Assembly (NCBI GenBank): GCA_023451735.1
Contig: JAEXYH010000044.1
Span: forward strand, 1 to 64,000
Reading direction: 5' to 3'
Source of the DNA: Pseudomonadota bacterium
GTDB lineage: Bacteria; Pseudomonadota; Alphaproteobacteria; Rhizobiales; Rhizobiaceae
Length of the DNA: 64,000 bases
Of the stretch, positions 25,037 through 34,030 are shown one piece after another. The stretch's first letter is position 1; each line of letters starts with the position of its first letter. The notes under the pieces were generated by a model. That model was not told where the DNA came from. It saw only the letters and a program-made list of their open reading frames with translations, and did not search any database. The position numbers and the translations under genes were made by a program.

Positions 25037-25432
25037 TTATGTCCTGTTCGGCTGCGGTGCAGGCTCCGGTTCGCCGGTAAATTCCCGTACGATCCCCATG
25101 AAGGTTCGCATGAACCGCTCCATGATCGAGAGTGATCGGTCGACCTCCGCATCGCTCGGCAAGCGTCCCGGAGGCGTCTGGCTCAGGTGCTCTTCCAGGG
25201 CCGTCACCCGCTTTTCAAGATGGTCGAGCTCGGTGTCGTAGGCCGCTCGCTCGTCCGGCGCCAAACGGCAGGTCAGTTCGTCATTCTCATTCTTGCAAAC
25301 GGTGATCGCACCGGTCTGGGTGTCCAGCCGCACGATGCCCTGTTCTGTCCGTTCCAGCTGAAATCTCTGCTGGGCTTCCGCCACACCAAGGCTCGAGAGA
25401 ATGGCGGCAGTCATGATTGTCAATTTGCGCAT
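25037..25432 (-). CDS. Small secreted protein of unknown function
   Basis: A 131-residue protein with a clear signal peptide (MRKLTIMTAAILSSLGVAEA) and a good ribosome-binding site (GGGAGA). The mature part has a short beta-like segment with two Cys (VCKNENDELTCRL), then a helical, charged region with coiled-coil character (DTELDHLEKRVTALEEHL) and a Pro-rich end. It resembles short conserved rhizobial hypothetical proteins. I cannot assign a function. It is divergent from the DUF952 gene. Confidence 0.75.
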   Translation of the reverse strand: MRKLTIMTAAILSSLGVAEAQQRFQLERTEQGIVRLDTQTGAITVCKNENDELTCRLAPDERAAYDTELDHLEKRVTALEEHLSQTPPGRLPSDAEVDRSLSIMERFMRTFMGIVREFTGEPEPAPQPNRT

Positions 25433-25565
25433 ATTTGTCTCCCGCGATAATGATGGACTTTTGGCCGCCTTTGCGGCAAACGGTCCGCATCCGCTGTTTC
25501 TCGGCGTTAACGGCTCGCAGGCCCCTAAGGTTCTCACAAGTTCAAGATCTCACCGGAGATGTGTG

Positions 25566-25913
25566 ATGACGGATACCGTTTACAAGATCGTGCCTGAAAC
25601 CATCTGGCGCGATGCCAAGTCGAAAGGCGTCTTCGAAGGGGCCGAGATCGACCATCGGGACGGTTACATCCATTTCTCCACCGGTACTCAGGCACGTGAA
25701 ACGGCAAGACTGCATTTCGCCGGCATCACCGGGCTCATGCTGGTTGCCGTGGATCCGCGTCCCCTCGGCGACGATCTGAAATTCGAGCCGTCGCGCGGCG
25801 GCGATCTCTTTCCTCATCTTTATGGCAGCTTGCCGCTCTCGGCCGTGATCTGGGAAATGCCGCTCCTGATCGGTGTTGACGGCCAGCATGCCTTTCCGGA
25901 GAAAATGCCATGA
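25566..25913 (+). CDS. DUF952 family protein
   Basis: A 115-residue protein of the DUF952 family, recognised by YKIVPETIWRDAKSKGVFEGAEID, DGYIHFSTGTQARETARLHF and the GGDLFPHLYGSLPLSAV end. The family is widespread and uncharacterised; its fold is related to ADP-ribosyltransferase-like domains, which is family knowledge and not proof of activity. The ATG at 25566 has GGAG upstream. Its stop overlaps the pyrD ATG by 4 bp, so the two are translationally coupled, a common arrangement in Rhizobiaceae. Confidence 0.85.
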   Translation: MTDTVYKIVPETIWRDAKSKGVFEGAEIDHRDGYIHFSTGTQARETARLHFAGITGLMLVAVDPRPLGDDLKFEPSRGGDLFPHLYGSLPLSAVIWEMPLLIGVDGQHAFPEKMP

Positions 25914-27001
25914 TCGGCCGCCTCGCGGGGATTGCCTCCCGTAGCCTCTTCGTTTTCGATCCCGAAATCGCCCACAATCTGTCGATCACGGCGCTGAAAA
26001 CCGGCATTTCACCGGTCTGCGCCCCCAAGCCCGATCCGCGCCTGGCGCAGACGGTTGCCGGCATCCGCTTCGAAAACCCGGTCGGCCTTGCCGCAGGTTA
26101 CGACAAGAATGCCGAAGTGCCGGATGCGATGCTGAAGATCGGTTTCGGTTTCACAGAGGTCGGAACCCTGACGCCGAAACCGCAGGCGGGCAATGACAAG
26201 CCGCGCCTCTTCCGTCTCGTCGAGGATCGTGCCGTCATCAACCGTTTCGGTTTCAACAACGAAGGTCATGACGCAGCCTTCCGTCGTCTTGTCGCACGCC
26301 GGTCGAACCTCGGGATCGTTGGCGTCAATATCGGAGCCAACAAGGACAGCGCCGATCGCATCGTTGATTACGTTCTCGGCATTCGCAAGTTCTATTCCGT
26401 CGCGACCTATTTCACCGTCAACATTTCCTCGCCCAACACGCCCGGCCTGCGTGACCTGCAGGCGCGCGAAAGCCTGGCAGCCCTTCTTTCCTCCGTGCTT
26501 GCCGCCCGCAACGAAGAGGCAGACCGTGCCGGCAAGCGCCTGCCGGTGTTTTTGAAGATTGCTCCGGATCTGACGGAGGAAGGTCTTGATGATGTTGCAG
26601 CCGAAGCGCTGGCCCATGATCTGGACGGTCTGATCGTCTCCAACACAACCCTGTCTCGTGAAGGCCTGAAGGATCAGGTTCAGGCAAAGCAGGCCGGCGG
26701 CATGTCCGGTGCGCCGCTATTTTCCAGGTCGACGGCAGTGCTTGCGCGCATGCGAAAGCGCGTCGGACCGGATTTGCCGATTATCGGTGTCGGTGGTGTG
26801 GGAAGCGCCGAAAATGCGCTGGAAAAGATCCGCGCCGGTGCCGATCTGGTGCAGGTCTATTCCTGCATGGTGTATGAAGGGCCAGCTCTTCCGGGCGATA
26901 TCAATCGCGGCCTTTCAAAACTTCTCGACCGGGACGGAGCAGCGTCGATCCGCGACCTGCGCGACACCCGCGTCGATCACTGGGCTTCACAGCCGCTTTG
27001 A
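25910..27001 (+). CDS. pyrD: Dihydroorotate dehydrogenase (quinone), class 2
   Basis: A 363-residue FMN enzyme that oxidises dihydroorotate to orotate in pyrimidine synthesis and feeds electrons to membrane quinone. The N-terminal helical segment (residues ~1-40) is the membrane-association part that marks class 2. The FMN barrel motifs are VGLAAGYDKNAEVPDAM, GFGFTEVGTLTPKPQ and IINRFGFNNEG. The catalytic Ser lies in NISSPNTPGLRDLQ. FLKIAPDL and IIGVGGVGSAENALEKI are phosphate-loop elements. It overlaps the DUF952 gene and is convergent with the CAP lipoprotein gene. Confidence 0.95.
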   Translation: MIGRLAGIASRSLFVFDPEIAHNLSITALKTGISPVCAPKPDPRLAQTVAGIRFENPVGLAAGYDKNAEVPDAMLKIGFGFTEVGTLTPKPQAGNDKPRLFRLVEDRAVINRFGFNNEGHDAAFRRLVARRSNLGIVGVNIGANKDSADRIVDYVLGIRKFYSVATYFTVNISSPNTPGLRDLQARESLAALLSSVLAARNEEADRAGKRLPVFLKIAPDLTEEGLDDVAAEALAHDLDGLIVSNTTLSREGLKDQVQAKQAGGMSGAPLFSRSTAVLARMRKRVGPDLPIIGVGGVGSAENALEKIRAGADLVQVYSCMVYEGPALPGDINRGLSKLLDRDGAASIRDLRDTRVDHWASQPL

Positions 27002-27012
27002 TGTCTCGGGCG

Positions 27013-27513
27013 TCAGCCCGAAAGCACCATGGCCCAATAGGGCCTGCCGTCTTTGGACGGCGCCATGGCAACGCCGAGGCCGCGATAATTGCCGAGCATG
27101 TTTTCCAGATGCTTGGGGCTATCGATCCAGGCCTGTACGGCGGCTTCCACGGATTTCTGCCCGGCTGCAATGTTTTCCGCTGCCGGCAGCGCCACATCGC
27201 TCTTTTTCATCCGTGCGCCAAAATCGTCGCCGAGGCCGATAAGATGCGTCATCTTCTCGGCCTTTGCCATGCGGATCGACTGGATTGCAGCTGCCTTGCG
27301 CGCCGATGTATCGAGCGAAAGCGCCGAGAGCCCCTTGGCTGCCCGCAGTTTGTTGACCATCGGCAGCGCCGCCACCGTATCGTCCTGCGAACCGGGCGTC
27401 GGTGCCAGCACGCTCGTGGTCGAGCAGCCGGCCAACAAGAGGCCAGTTCCTGCAACCGTCAGGCCGGAGAGGACGAGAAAACCTCGCCGCGAGGGAATGG
27501 TGGAAACAGTCAT
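27013..27513 (-). CDS. CAP/SCP domain lipoprotein
   Basis: A 166-residue protein with a twin-basic N-terminus and lipobox LLLAGC (Cys near residue 30), so it should be a lipid-anchored envelope protein. The CAP domain shows MVNKLRAAKGLSALSLD, the metal-type His in MTHLIGLGDDFGARM, AENIAAGQKSVEAAVQAWIDSPKHLENMLG and GRPYWAMVLS. CAP proteins have varied roles and no confirmed enzymatic one in bacteria. Its start codon overlaps the stop of the DUF6460 gene (TGATG), so the two are translated together. Confidence 0.88.
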   Translation of the reverse strand: MTVSTIPSRRGFLVLSGLTVAGTGLLLAGCSTTSVLAPTPGSQDDTVAALPMVNKLRAAKGLSALSLDTSARKAAAIQSIRMAKAEKMTHLIGLGDDFGARMKKSDVALPAAENIAAGQKSVEAAVQAWIDSPKHLENMLGNYRGLGVAMAPSKDGRPYWAMVLSG

Positions 27514-27779
27514 CAGCGGCGATAGCTCATCAGGCGAAGCACCACGAAGATCGGGATGACGATAATGGCGCCGAGCAACAGATAATCACCCACGCGTCCA
27601 AGCGCGCGAAAACCGTTGTACCAGAGGTCGAGGAAATAATAGCGGATGCTGTTGACGATATTGTCTGGCGTGAAGCCGAAGAAGGCGAGCACGAAACCGA
27701 CAATCAGGCAGACCACGATAAGCTTGATGATCGTCCGGCCGATCGAGTCGCCGAGGAACCTGTTAACGCCATCCGCCAT
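27513..27779 (-). CDS. DUF6460-type small membrane protein
   Basis: An 88-residue protein with two predicted transmembrane helices (about residues 19-36 and 67-84). The sequence starts MADGVNRFLGDSIGRTIIKL and contains DLWYNGFRALGR between the helices, as in a rhizobial family usually named DUF6460. It has no recognised function. It is the first gene of a two-gene unit with the CAP lipoprotein, with stop and start codons overlapping by one base. Confidence 0.8.
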   Translation of the reverse strand: MADGVNRFLGDSIGRTIIKLIVVCLIVGFVLAFFGFTPDNIVNSIRYYFLDLWYNGFRALGRVGDYLLLGAIIVIPIFVVLRLMSYRR

Positions 27780-27929
27780 TCTTGCTCGTCTCCGTTGCTT
27801 AGAAAAATGCCATAGCCGCGGTAGCGACCACCTGCAACCGTCAGATAGGCATTGACGTTCGCCTCTCAAATAGAACTTGAGTTTTTTTGTGGCTTCGGCG
27901 ATGAGCGGCATGATTTCAGGACAATATCG

Positions 27930-28853
27930 ATGAGCCAGTTCTCTTCCGGCGACGTGATCGCCGACCGCCGTGCCGATTACGCTCGAATGTTGGCGGAAGG
28001 CCGCGACTTTGCCGCCGCCGCAGAACTCATGGAACAGGCGCTGGAACTTGCGCCTGGCTGGGCCGCGGGCTGGTTCCGCCTTGGCGAATACCGCGAGAAG
28101 GCAGAACTGGAGACGGCGGAAGATGCCTACCGTCGCGCCCTGGAGTTCGAACCGGAAGACGTCTTCGGGGCGACGCTGAAGCTTGCGGTTCTCGGGGCAG
28201 AGGAAGCGCCGGATCAGCCGCCGAGCCGTTATATTGAAAGCCTGTTTGACGAATATGCCGAACGCTTCGATACGGCGCTGGTCGAGAAGCTGGATTATTC
28301 CGTCCCCGGCAAGCTGGCTGCAATGGTGCTTCCCCATGCACCCTTTGCACGGACAGTGGATCTCGGCTGCGGCACCGGGCTTTTCGGCGCCGAGGTGAGG
28401 GAGAATACGCGGCGTCTGGAAGGATTCGACCTCTCTTCCAACATGCTCGCCAAAGCGGAGGAGAAGGGGCTTTACGATCACCTTGGCCAATCCGACCTGA
28501 GCCTGCCCGCCGAAACATCCGGCCTGTTCGGTCCATTCCTTACCTACCATCGCGCCGATCTGGTGTCGGCGGCCGACGTGCTGATGTATCTTGGCTCGCT
28601 GGAGACCGTTTTTCCACTGGTTGCCGATCTGCTGGCACCTCACGGTCTGTTTGCCTTTTCGGTTGAAGACGCCGATGAGGAAGAGGGCTTCGTGCTGCGC
28701 GACAGCCTCCGTTATGCCCATTCGGAAGCCCATATCCGGTTGCTTCTTGCCCATTACCGGCTGGAGCTCTTGGAACACGAGCGTACGATCATTCGCATGG
28801 ATGCCGGAAAGCCGGTCAACGGCATTTTGTTTCTGTCGCGGAAAATGGCCTGA
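27930..28853 (+). CDS. TPR-containing SAM-dependent methyltransferase
   Basis: A 307-residue protein. Residues ~15-95 form two TPR-like repeats (DYARMLAEGRDFAAAAELMEQALELAPGWAAGWFRLGEYRE). The methyltransferase domain follows, with the SAM motif TVDLGCGTGLFG near residue 147, LEGFDLSSNML as motif II and ADVLMYLGSLETVFP as motif IV. TPR-methyltransferase fusions usually act on proteins, but the target is unknown. The start at 27930 has CAGGA upstream. It is divergent from DUF6460. Confidence 0.85.
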   Translation: MSQFSSGDVIADRRADYARMLAEGRDFAAAAELMEQALELAPGWAAGWFRLGEYREKAELETAEDAYRRALEFEPEDVFGATLKLAVLGAEEAPDQPPSRYIESLFDEYAERFDTALVEKLDYSVPGKLAAMVLPHAPFARTVDLGCGTGLFGAEVRENTRRLEGFDLSSNMLAKAEEKGLYDHLGQSDLSLPAETSGLFGPFLTYHRADLVSAADVLMYLGSLETVFPLVADLLAPHGLFAFSVEDADEEEGFVLRDSLRYAHSEAHIRLLLAHYRLELLEHERTIIRMDAGKPVNGILFLSRKMA

Positions 28854-28957
28854 ACCGGCGTTTTCTTGCGATTTTGCTTGGACCCTTCACGGCATGTTGA
28901 TGGCACTTGCTGAAGCCGCTATCGCATTGCACAATTACCAGAAAAAAGGGGAACCAA

Positions 28958-29608
28958 TTGGCCGACGAACAGAGCGCGCAGAAGCGCCGACTGGGCTTTT
29001 ATAGCCTGGATCCGGCACGGCATACCAAGCTGGAAGATGCACAGGGCATGTTCATCAGTTCCATGGTCGCCGCACTCGGCCTTTATTTCCTGAGCCAGGC
29101 AGGTTTCCTGACCAGCGGCACGGCCGGTGTCGCCTTCCTCCTGCATTACGCCTTCGACATTCCTTTCGGCGTACTGTTTTTTGTCGTCAACCTGCCCTTC
29201 TATTATCTCTCCTTCAAACGTCTGGGCGTCGGCTTTTCCTTCAAGACCTTCATTGCCATCCTGATGGTCTCCTTCATCACCGAACTTGAGCGGAAATTCA
29301 TCGTCATCCAGCATCTCGATCCGTTCTGGGCAGCCCTTCTTGGCGGCATCCTGATCGGTTTCGGCCTGCTCGGCCTTTACCGCCACCGCGCCTCTCTCGG
29401 CGGCATCGGCATTCTCGCCATCTATATCCAGGATCGCTTCAAGATCCCCGCAGGTCTCGTCCAGCTTGCCTTCGACCTCTGCGTCATGGCCGCCGCCTTT
29501 TTTGTCGTCAGCCCGATGACCGTGCTGTGGTCGCTGCTGAGCGCCATCGTGCTCAACCTGCTTCTGACCATCAATCACCGGTCCGACCGGTATATCGCGG
29601 TGCGTTGA
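28958..29608 (+). CDS. YitT family membrane protein (first of a tandem pair)
   Basis: A 216-residue protein with five to six predicted helices. A TTG at 28958 with AAGGGGA upstream gives an N-terminus (MADEQSAQKRRLGFYSLD) that aligns with the next gene (MAEATDKKSPIGFWASS); an upstream ATG at 28907 lacks a ribosome-binding site. Recognisable YitT features are TSGTAGVAFLLHYAFDIPFGVLFFVVNLPFYYLSFKRLG and LYRHRASLGGIGILAIYIQDRF. The family is probably transport-related but not characterised. The next paralogue starts 2 bp after its stop. Confidence 0.82.
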   Translation: MADEQSAQKRRLGFYSLDPARHTKLEDAQGMFISSMVAALGLYFLSQAGFLTSGTAGVAFLLHYAFDIPFGVLFFVVNLPFYYLSFKRLGVGFSFKTFIAILMVSFITELERKFIVIQHLDPFWAALLGGILIGFGLLGLYRHRASLGGIGILAIYIQDRFKIPAGLVQLAFDLCVMAAAFFVVSPMTVLWSLLSAIVLNLLLTINHRSDRYIAVR

Positions 29609-29609
29609 G

Positions 29610-30254
29610 ATGGCGGAGGCAACCGACAAGAAAAGCCCGATCGGCTTCTGGGCCTCCTCAACCGAAAAACATTCGGTCATTGAGGATATTCAGGGCATTG
29701 CTGCAGGCTCGATGCTGGCGGCGCTCGGCGTTACCATGCTAGCGGCCGCCCATCTCCTGATCGGCGGTACGGCCGGCCTCGGTTTCCTGTTGCGCTATTC
29801 CATCGATGTCAGCTTCGGCACTGCGTTTTTCGTGCTGAACCTGCCTTTCTACTGGCTGGCCTACAAACGTCTGGGCCTCGCCTTCACGATCAAGACCTTC
29901 GCCGCCGTGGCGCTCACATCGATGCTGACGGGGATCCTGCCGAAGCTCATCACCTTTGACAGCATCGAGCCGATCACGGCTGCTCTGTTCGGCGGCCTGC
30001 TGATCGGCTGCGGCATGCTGGTTCTCTTCCGCCACCGGGCATCGCTTGGCGGTTTCGGCATTCTGGCACTCTATCTGCAGGACAGGTTCGGTTGGCGCGC
30101 CGGCTTCGTGCAACTGGGACTGGATTGCGTCGTGCTCTTCCTGTCCTTTTTCGTCGCCAGCCCCTTCGTCATCGCTTGCTCGATTGTCGCGGCGGTGACG
30201 CTGAACCTGACGCTCGCCATCAACCACCGCACCGATCGATACATAGTTCGCTGA
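29610..30254 (+). CDS. YitT family membrane protein (second of a tandem pair)
   Basis: A 214-residue paralogue of the preceding gene, alignable over nearly its whole length: GGTAGLGFLLRYSIDVSFGTAFFVLNLPFYWLAYKRLG and LFRHRASLGGFGILALYLQDRFGWRAGFVQ match the equivalent segments. Both end with NHR[S/T]DRYI. The start codon lies 2 bp after the previous stop, so the pair is a single translational unit, most simply explained by local gene duplication. The two may form a heteromer, which is inference. It is convergent with the AhpD-like gene. Confidence 0.85.
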   Translation: MAEATDKKSPIGFWASSTEKHSVIEDIQGIAAGSMLAALGVTMLAAAHLLIGGTAGLGFLLRYSIDVSFGTAFFVLNLPFYWLAYKRLGLAFTIKTFAAVALTSMLTGILPKLITFDSIEPITAALFGGLLIGCGMLVLFRHRASLGGFGILALYLQDRFGWRAGFVQLGLDCVVLFLSFFVASPFVIACSIVAAVTLNLTLAINHRTDRYIVR

Positions 30255-30262
30255 GCAATCCG

Positions 30263-30724
30263 TCAGGCGGCGTTTGCTACCTTGTCGATTGGATGCTGCG
30301 ACCGGAAGCCGACAGCCAGCCGGTTCCAGATGTTGATCGCACCGATCGCTACCGTGATCTTCACCATCTCCTCTTCGGAAAAATGTGCTTTCAGCGGCTC
30401 ATAGGCGCCGTCGGGAATGCCCGTTTCAGCGATCTTCGTGACCGAGTCGACCCATCCCAGCAGGGCGCGTTCGCGCTCGTCATAGACCGGCGATTCCCAC
30501 CACACGCTCATCAGGTTGATCCACTGTTCGGACAGCCCATCATGCCGGCTTTCCTTGACATGCATGTCGACGCAATAGGCGCAGCCGTTGATGATCGAGG
30601 CTCTGAGCTTGATCAGGTGGATGAAGCGGCGCTCCAGGCCGGATTTCTGCACATAATCCTCCAGCGCCATAACGGCTTTGTAGGCTTCCTGGCTGGCTTT
30701 AAAGGGATTGAAACGCGGATGCAT
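30263..30724 (-). CDS. Carboxymuconolactone decarboxylase / AhpD-like protein
   Basis: A 153-residue all-helical protein of the CMD superfamily. The AhpD-type redox motif CAYCVDMH (residues ~48-55) contains the two Cys and the His used in peroxidase cycling, so it is likely an alkylhydroperoxidase-type enzyme rather than a decarboxylase. The motif is preceded by RRFIHLIKLRASIINGC, typical of the family. The gene is 26 bp downstream of the Rrf2 regulator on the same strand and should be co-transcribed; oxidative or nitrosative stress control is the natural expectation. Confidence 0.9.
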   Translation of the reverse strand: MHPRFNPFKASQEAYKAVMALEDYVQKSGLERRFIHLIKLRASIINGCAYCVDMHVKESRHDGLSEQWINLMSVWWESPVYDERERALLGWVDSVTKIAETGIPDGAYEPLKAHFSEEEMVKITVAIGAINIWNRLAVGFRSQHPIDKVANAA

Positions 30725-30750
30725 AGTGGTTTCCTTTAGGGTTCGTGGCC

Positions 30751-31254
30751 CTATCCACGGGCCGATTTACGCTCGTTCAGTTCCATGAAGGCGCAGCCGC
30801 GGGCGGCGATCCCGCCGTCGTCGTCTGCGGCAAGATCCGCCAGGATCGATGCCATCGTCACCTTGGCGAGTTCAGCGCGATAGGCTTTTTCTGCCTTCAG
30901 CATCGCCGCATTGATTCCGCAGGGTTTCGAAAAATACCGCCCCGGCAGCGGGTTCGGCCCGCGCTGGCGAATTTCCGCGCAGCGAAAGGCCGGTGCCGGC
31001 CCTTCCACGGCCAGCACGATATCGAGCAGGGTGATTTCGTCTGCCGATTTCGCCAGCCGGTAACCGCCTTTTGGCCCGGGTACGGTGGAAACGAGACCGG
31101 CACCGGAAAGCGCCTGCAGATGCTTCAGCAGATAGCTTGTCGAAACGCCGTGGAATTCCGCAAGCGCCGCCGCAGACAACACGCTGCCTTCGGAAAGGCC
31201 CGCGAGCATGCCCACGCAGTGGATTGCCTGTTCGACGCCGTCACTCAGTTTCAT
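30751..31254 (-). CDS. Rrf2-family transcriptional regulator
   Basis: A 167-residue Rrf2 regulator. The winged helix covers residues 1-80 (VEQAIHCVGMLAGL...STSYLLKHLQALSGAGLVSTVPGPKGGYRLAKSADEITLLDI). Cys residues occur in FRCAEI, KPCGIN and RGCAF, fewer and farther apart than the compact three-Cys cluster of IscR, so iron-sulfur binding is possible but not assured. The start at 31254 has GGAGG upstream. A perfect 15-bp palindrome lies 18 bp before the start and is the probable autoregulatory operator. It heads an operon with the AhpD-like gene. Confidence 0.9.
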   Translation of the reverse strand: MKLSDGVEQAIHCVGMLAGLSEGSVLSAAALAEFHGVSTSYLLKHLQALSGAGLVSTVPGPKGGYRLAKSADEITLLDIVLAVEGPAPAFRCAEIRQRGPNPLPGRYFSKPCGINAAMLKAEKAYRAELAKVTMASILADLAADDDGGIAARGCAFMELNERKSARG

Positions 31255-31271
31255 TGCTGCCTCCAGATCAC

Positions 31272-31286
31272 GGATAAAATTTATCC
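31272..31286. promoter_or_regulatory. Perfect palindrome, probable Rrf2 operator
   Basis: GGATAAAATTTATCC is a perfect 15-bp palindrome around a central A. It is located 18 bp upstream of the Rrf2 start codon and just before the helicase gene on the other strand. Rrf2 proteins commonly bind AT-rich dyads of this size, so autoregulation is likely, and the site could also influence the divergent helicase promoter. Confidence 0.7.
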
Positions 31287-31349
31287 ATGATTTGTGCCGG
31301 TGAGTCAAGAGCCCTTCTTTTCGTCTCTGGAAGGCTTATCTTCAATGCC

Positions 31350-33872
31350 GTGGATCTGATCGAAACCAATCTCTCCGGCCGTAACGCCGTCACTTTGCCC
31401 CGCCCGTTTCTGAAATGGTTCGGCGAGAAGGGCTGGCAGCCGCGTGCCCACCAGCTGGAACTGCTGGCCAGGGCGCAGGGCGGCGAAAACATGCTGCTGA
31501 TTGCGCCGACCGGCGCAGGCAAGACGCTGGCCGGTTTCCTGCCGTCGCTTACCGATCTCGTGGCGCGTGGAAAAATCCCGCCCGGCTCGGTCTTTACCGG
31601 CATCCACACGCTCTACATCTCGCCTTTGAAAGCGCTCACCGTCGATATCGAGCGCAACCTGATGAAGCCCGTCAACGAGATGGGGCTTGCCGTTACGGTG
31701 GAAAACCGCACCGGCGACACGCCGCAGGCCAAACGCCAGCGCCAGAAACTCAATCCGCCCGATATCCTGCTCACCACGCCTGAACAGGTGGCGCTCCTTC
31801 TCGCCAACAAGGAAGCCGAACGTTTCTTCAAGGACTTGAAATACGTCGTTCTGGATGAACTGCATTCGCTGGTCACGTCGAAGCGCGGCCATCTGCTCTC
31901 GCTCGGCCTTGCGCGTATCAGAAAACATGCGCCAAGGATGCAGACGATCGGCTTGTCCGCGACGGTCGCCCACCCGATGGACCTGCAGCGCTGGCTCGTG
32001 CCTCAGGGGGAAACACCGGCTCCGCCCGCCGGCCTCGTCCACGTCAGCGGTGGCGCGGCCCCCGACATCACAATTCTGGGCACCGACACCCGCATCCCCT
32101 GGTCCGGCCATGTCTCCACCTACGCCATTCCCGAGGTCTACGAGGAGATCAAACGTCACAGGACTACGCTGATCTTCGTCAATACCCGCTTCCAGGCGGA
32201 ACTCTTGTTCCAGACACTCTGGACCATCAACGAGGAGAATCTGCCGATCGCGCTCCACCACGGATCGCTCGATGCCAGCCAGCGCCGCAAGGTCGAAGCG
32301 GCCATGGCCGACAATAAACTCCGCGCCGTCGTCGCCACCTCGACGCTCGACATGGGAATAGACTGGGGCGATATCGATCTCGTCGTCCATGTCGGCGCAC
32401 CGAAGGGTGCATCACGCCTTGCCCAGCGCATCGGCCGCGCCAATCACCGCATGGACGAGCCGTCGAAAGCCATCCTCGTGCCAGCCAACCGTTTCGAGGT
32501 CATGGAGTGCCAGGCCGCTCTCGACGCCAATTATCTCGGCGCGCAGGATACGCCGCCGGTCGGCGAAGGCGCGCTCGATGTGCTCGCCCAGCACGTACTC
32601 GGCATGGCCTGCGCCGAACCCTTCGATCCGGTCGAACTTTACGACGAAATCACCTCGGCCTCGCCCTATGCCGCTCTCGCATGGGAGATGTTCGAACGCA
32701 TCGTCGATTTTGTCGCCACCGGCGGTTATGCGTTACGTTCTTACGAGCGTTACGCCAAAATCCGAAAGATGGAGGACGGCCGCTGGCGTGTCTCCAATCC
32801 GCAGATCGCCCAGCAATACCGCATGAATCTCGGCACCATCGTCGAGGCCGCCGAACTCAATGTCCGGCTCGTCAAGCGCAATGCCAAAGGCACGCTTGGG
32901 CGAGGGGGCATGTCGCTCGGTAAGGTCGAGGAATACTTTCTGGAGCAACTGGTGCAGGGCGACACGTTCCTCTTCGCAGGCAAGGTGCTCCGCTTCGAAG
33001 GCATCCGCGAAAACGAATGCCTTGTCTCCAACGCCTTTTCGCTCGACCCGAAAATCCCTGCCTATGCCGGCGGCAAATTTCCGCTTACCACTTACCTTGC
33101 CGATCAGGTCCGCGCCATGCTGGCGGATCCGGACCGTCGTGTCGGCCTGCCGGATCAGGTCCGTGACTGGCTCTCCATCCAGCTCGAACGTTCCATGCTG
33201 CCGAAACAGGATGAACTCCTGATCGAGACTTTTCCGCGTGGCAAACGCTTCTTCATGATCGCCTATTGTTTCGAGGGTCGCCTGGCGCACCAGACGCTCG
33301 GCATGCTGCTCACCCGCCGTCTAGAGCGCCTCGGCGCCCGTCCGCTCGGCTTCGTCGCGACGGATTATTCGCTCGCCATCTGGGGCTTGAAAGACATCGG
33401 AGCGATGATCGCCGATGGCGCCCTGAGCCTCTCAAACCTCTTCGACGAGGACATGCTGGGTGACGATCTCGAAGCCTGGCTTGATGAAAGCTATATGCTG
33501 AAGCGCACCTTCCGTAATTGTGCCGTGATTTCCGGTTTGATCGAACGCCGCCATCCGGGCAAGGAAAAGACCGGCCGCCAGGTCACGGTCTCGACCGACC
33601 TGATCTATGACGTGCTGCGTTCCCACGAGCCGGACCACGTGCTTCTGGAAGCGACACGGCGCGATGCAGCTTCCGGGCTGCTGGATATCGGTCGTCTCGG
33701 CGATATGCTGAAACGGATCAGGGGTCACATCACCCACCGCGACCTCGATCGCGTCTCGCCCCTGGCGGTGCCGATCATGCTGGAGATAGGCAAGGAGTCA
33801 GTGCCCGGCGAGGCACAGGACGCGGTGTTGGCAGAAGCCGCGGAGGAATTGATTGCGGAGGCAATGGGGTGA
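31350..33872 (+). CDS. Lhr-type DEXH helicase (ligase-associated DNA-damage group)
   Basis: An ~840-residue superfamily 2 helicase. Walker A is APTGAGKTLAGF, the DExH box is VLDELHSLVTSKRG, motif III is LSATV, and motif VI is QRIGRANHR. The C-terminal extension of several hundred residues is typical of Lhr-core proteins. It is followed by a PdeM phosphoesterase gene, the usual partner in the ligase-associated DNA-damage-response set; the ligase and exonuclease are not in this window. The GTG at 31350 (GGAAGG upstream) leaves room for the promoter; an ATG at 31287 directly abuts the Rrf2 palindrome and has no ribosome-binding site, so the start is uncertain. Confidence 0.87.
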   Translation: MDLIETNLSGRNAVTLPRPFLKWFGEKGWQPRAHQLELLARAQGGENMLLIAPTGAGKTLAGFLPSLTDLVARGKIPPGSVFTGIHTLYISPLKALTVDIERNLMKPVNEMGLAVTVENRTGDTPQAKRQRQKLNPPDILLTTPEQVALLLANKEAERFFKDLKYVVLDELHSLVTSKRGHLLSLGLARIRKHAPRMQTIGLSATVAHPMDLQRWLVPQGETPAPPAGLVHVSGGAAPDITILGTDTRIPWSGHVSTYAIPEVYEEIKRHRTTLIFVNTRFQAELLFQTLWTINEENLPIALHHGSLDASQRRKVEAAMADNKLRAVVATSTLDMGIDWGDIDLVVHVGAPKGASRLAQRIGRANHRMDEPSKAILVPANRFEVMECQAALDANYLGAQDTPPVGEGALDVLAQHVLGMACAEPFDPVELYDEITSASPYAALAWEMFERIVDFVATGGYALRSYERYAKIRKMEDGRWRVSNPQIAQQYRMNLGTIVEAAELNVRLVKRNAKGTLGRGGMSLGKVEEYFLEQLVQGDTFLFAGKVLRFEGIRENECLVSNAFSLDPKIPAYAGGKFPLTTYLADQVRAMLADPDRRVGLPDQVRDWLSIQLERSMLPKQDELLIETFPRGKRFFMIAYCFEGRLAHQTLGMLLTRRLERLGARPLGFVATDYSLAIWGLKDIGAMIADGALSLSNLFDEDMLGDDLEAWLDESYMLKRTFRNCAVISGLIERRHPGKEKTGRQVTVSTDLIYDVLRSHEPDHVLLEATRRDAASGLLDIGRLGDMLKRIRGHITHRDLDRVSPLAVPIMLEIGKESVPGEAQDAVLAEAAEELIAEAMG

Positions 33873-34030
33873 GAAGCGATCAGGCGAAGCCTGAGCAACC
33901 GATCAGTGAATCGATTGCAGTGACGAACACCCAAGCCAAACACAAGCAAACAAAGGCACCATGAGGCCATGGTCCTGAACAGAAAGACGAACCGAACGTG
34001 ATGCATCGCATAGGGCTCGCCGCCCGCACC

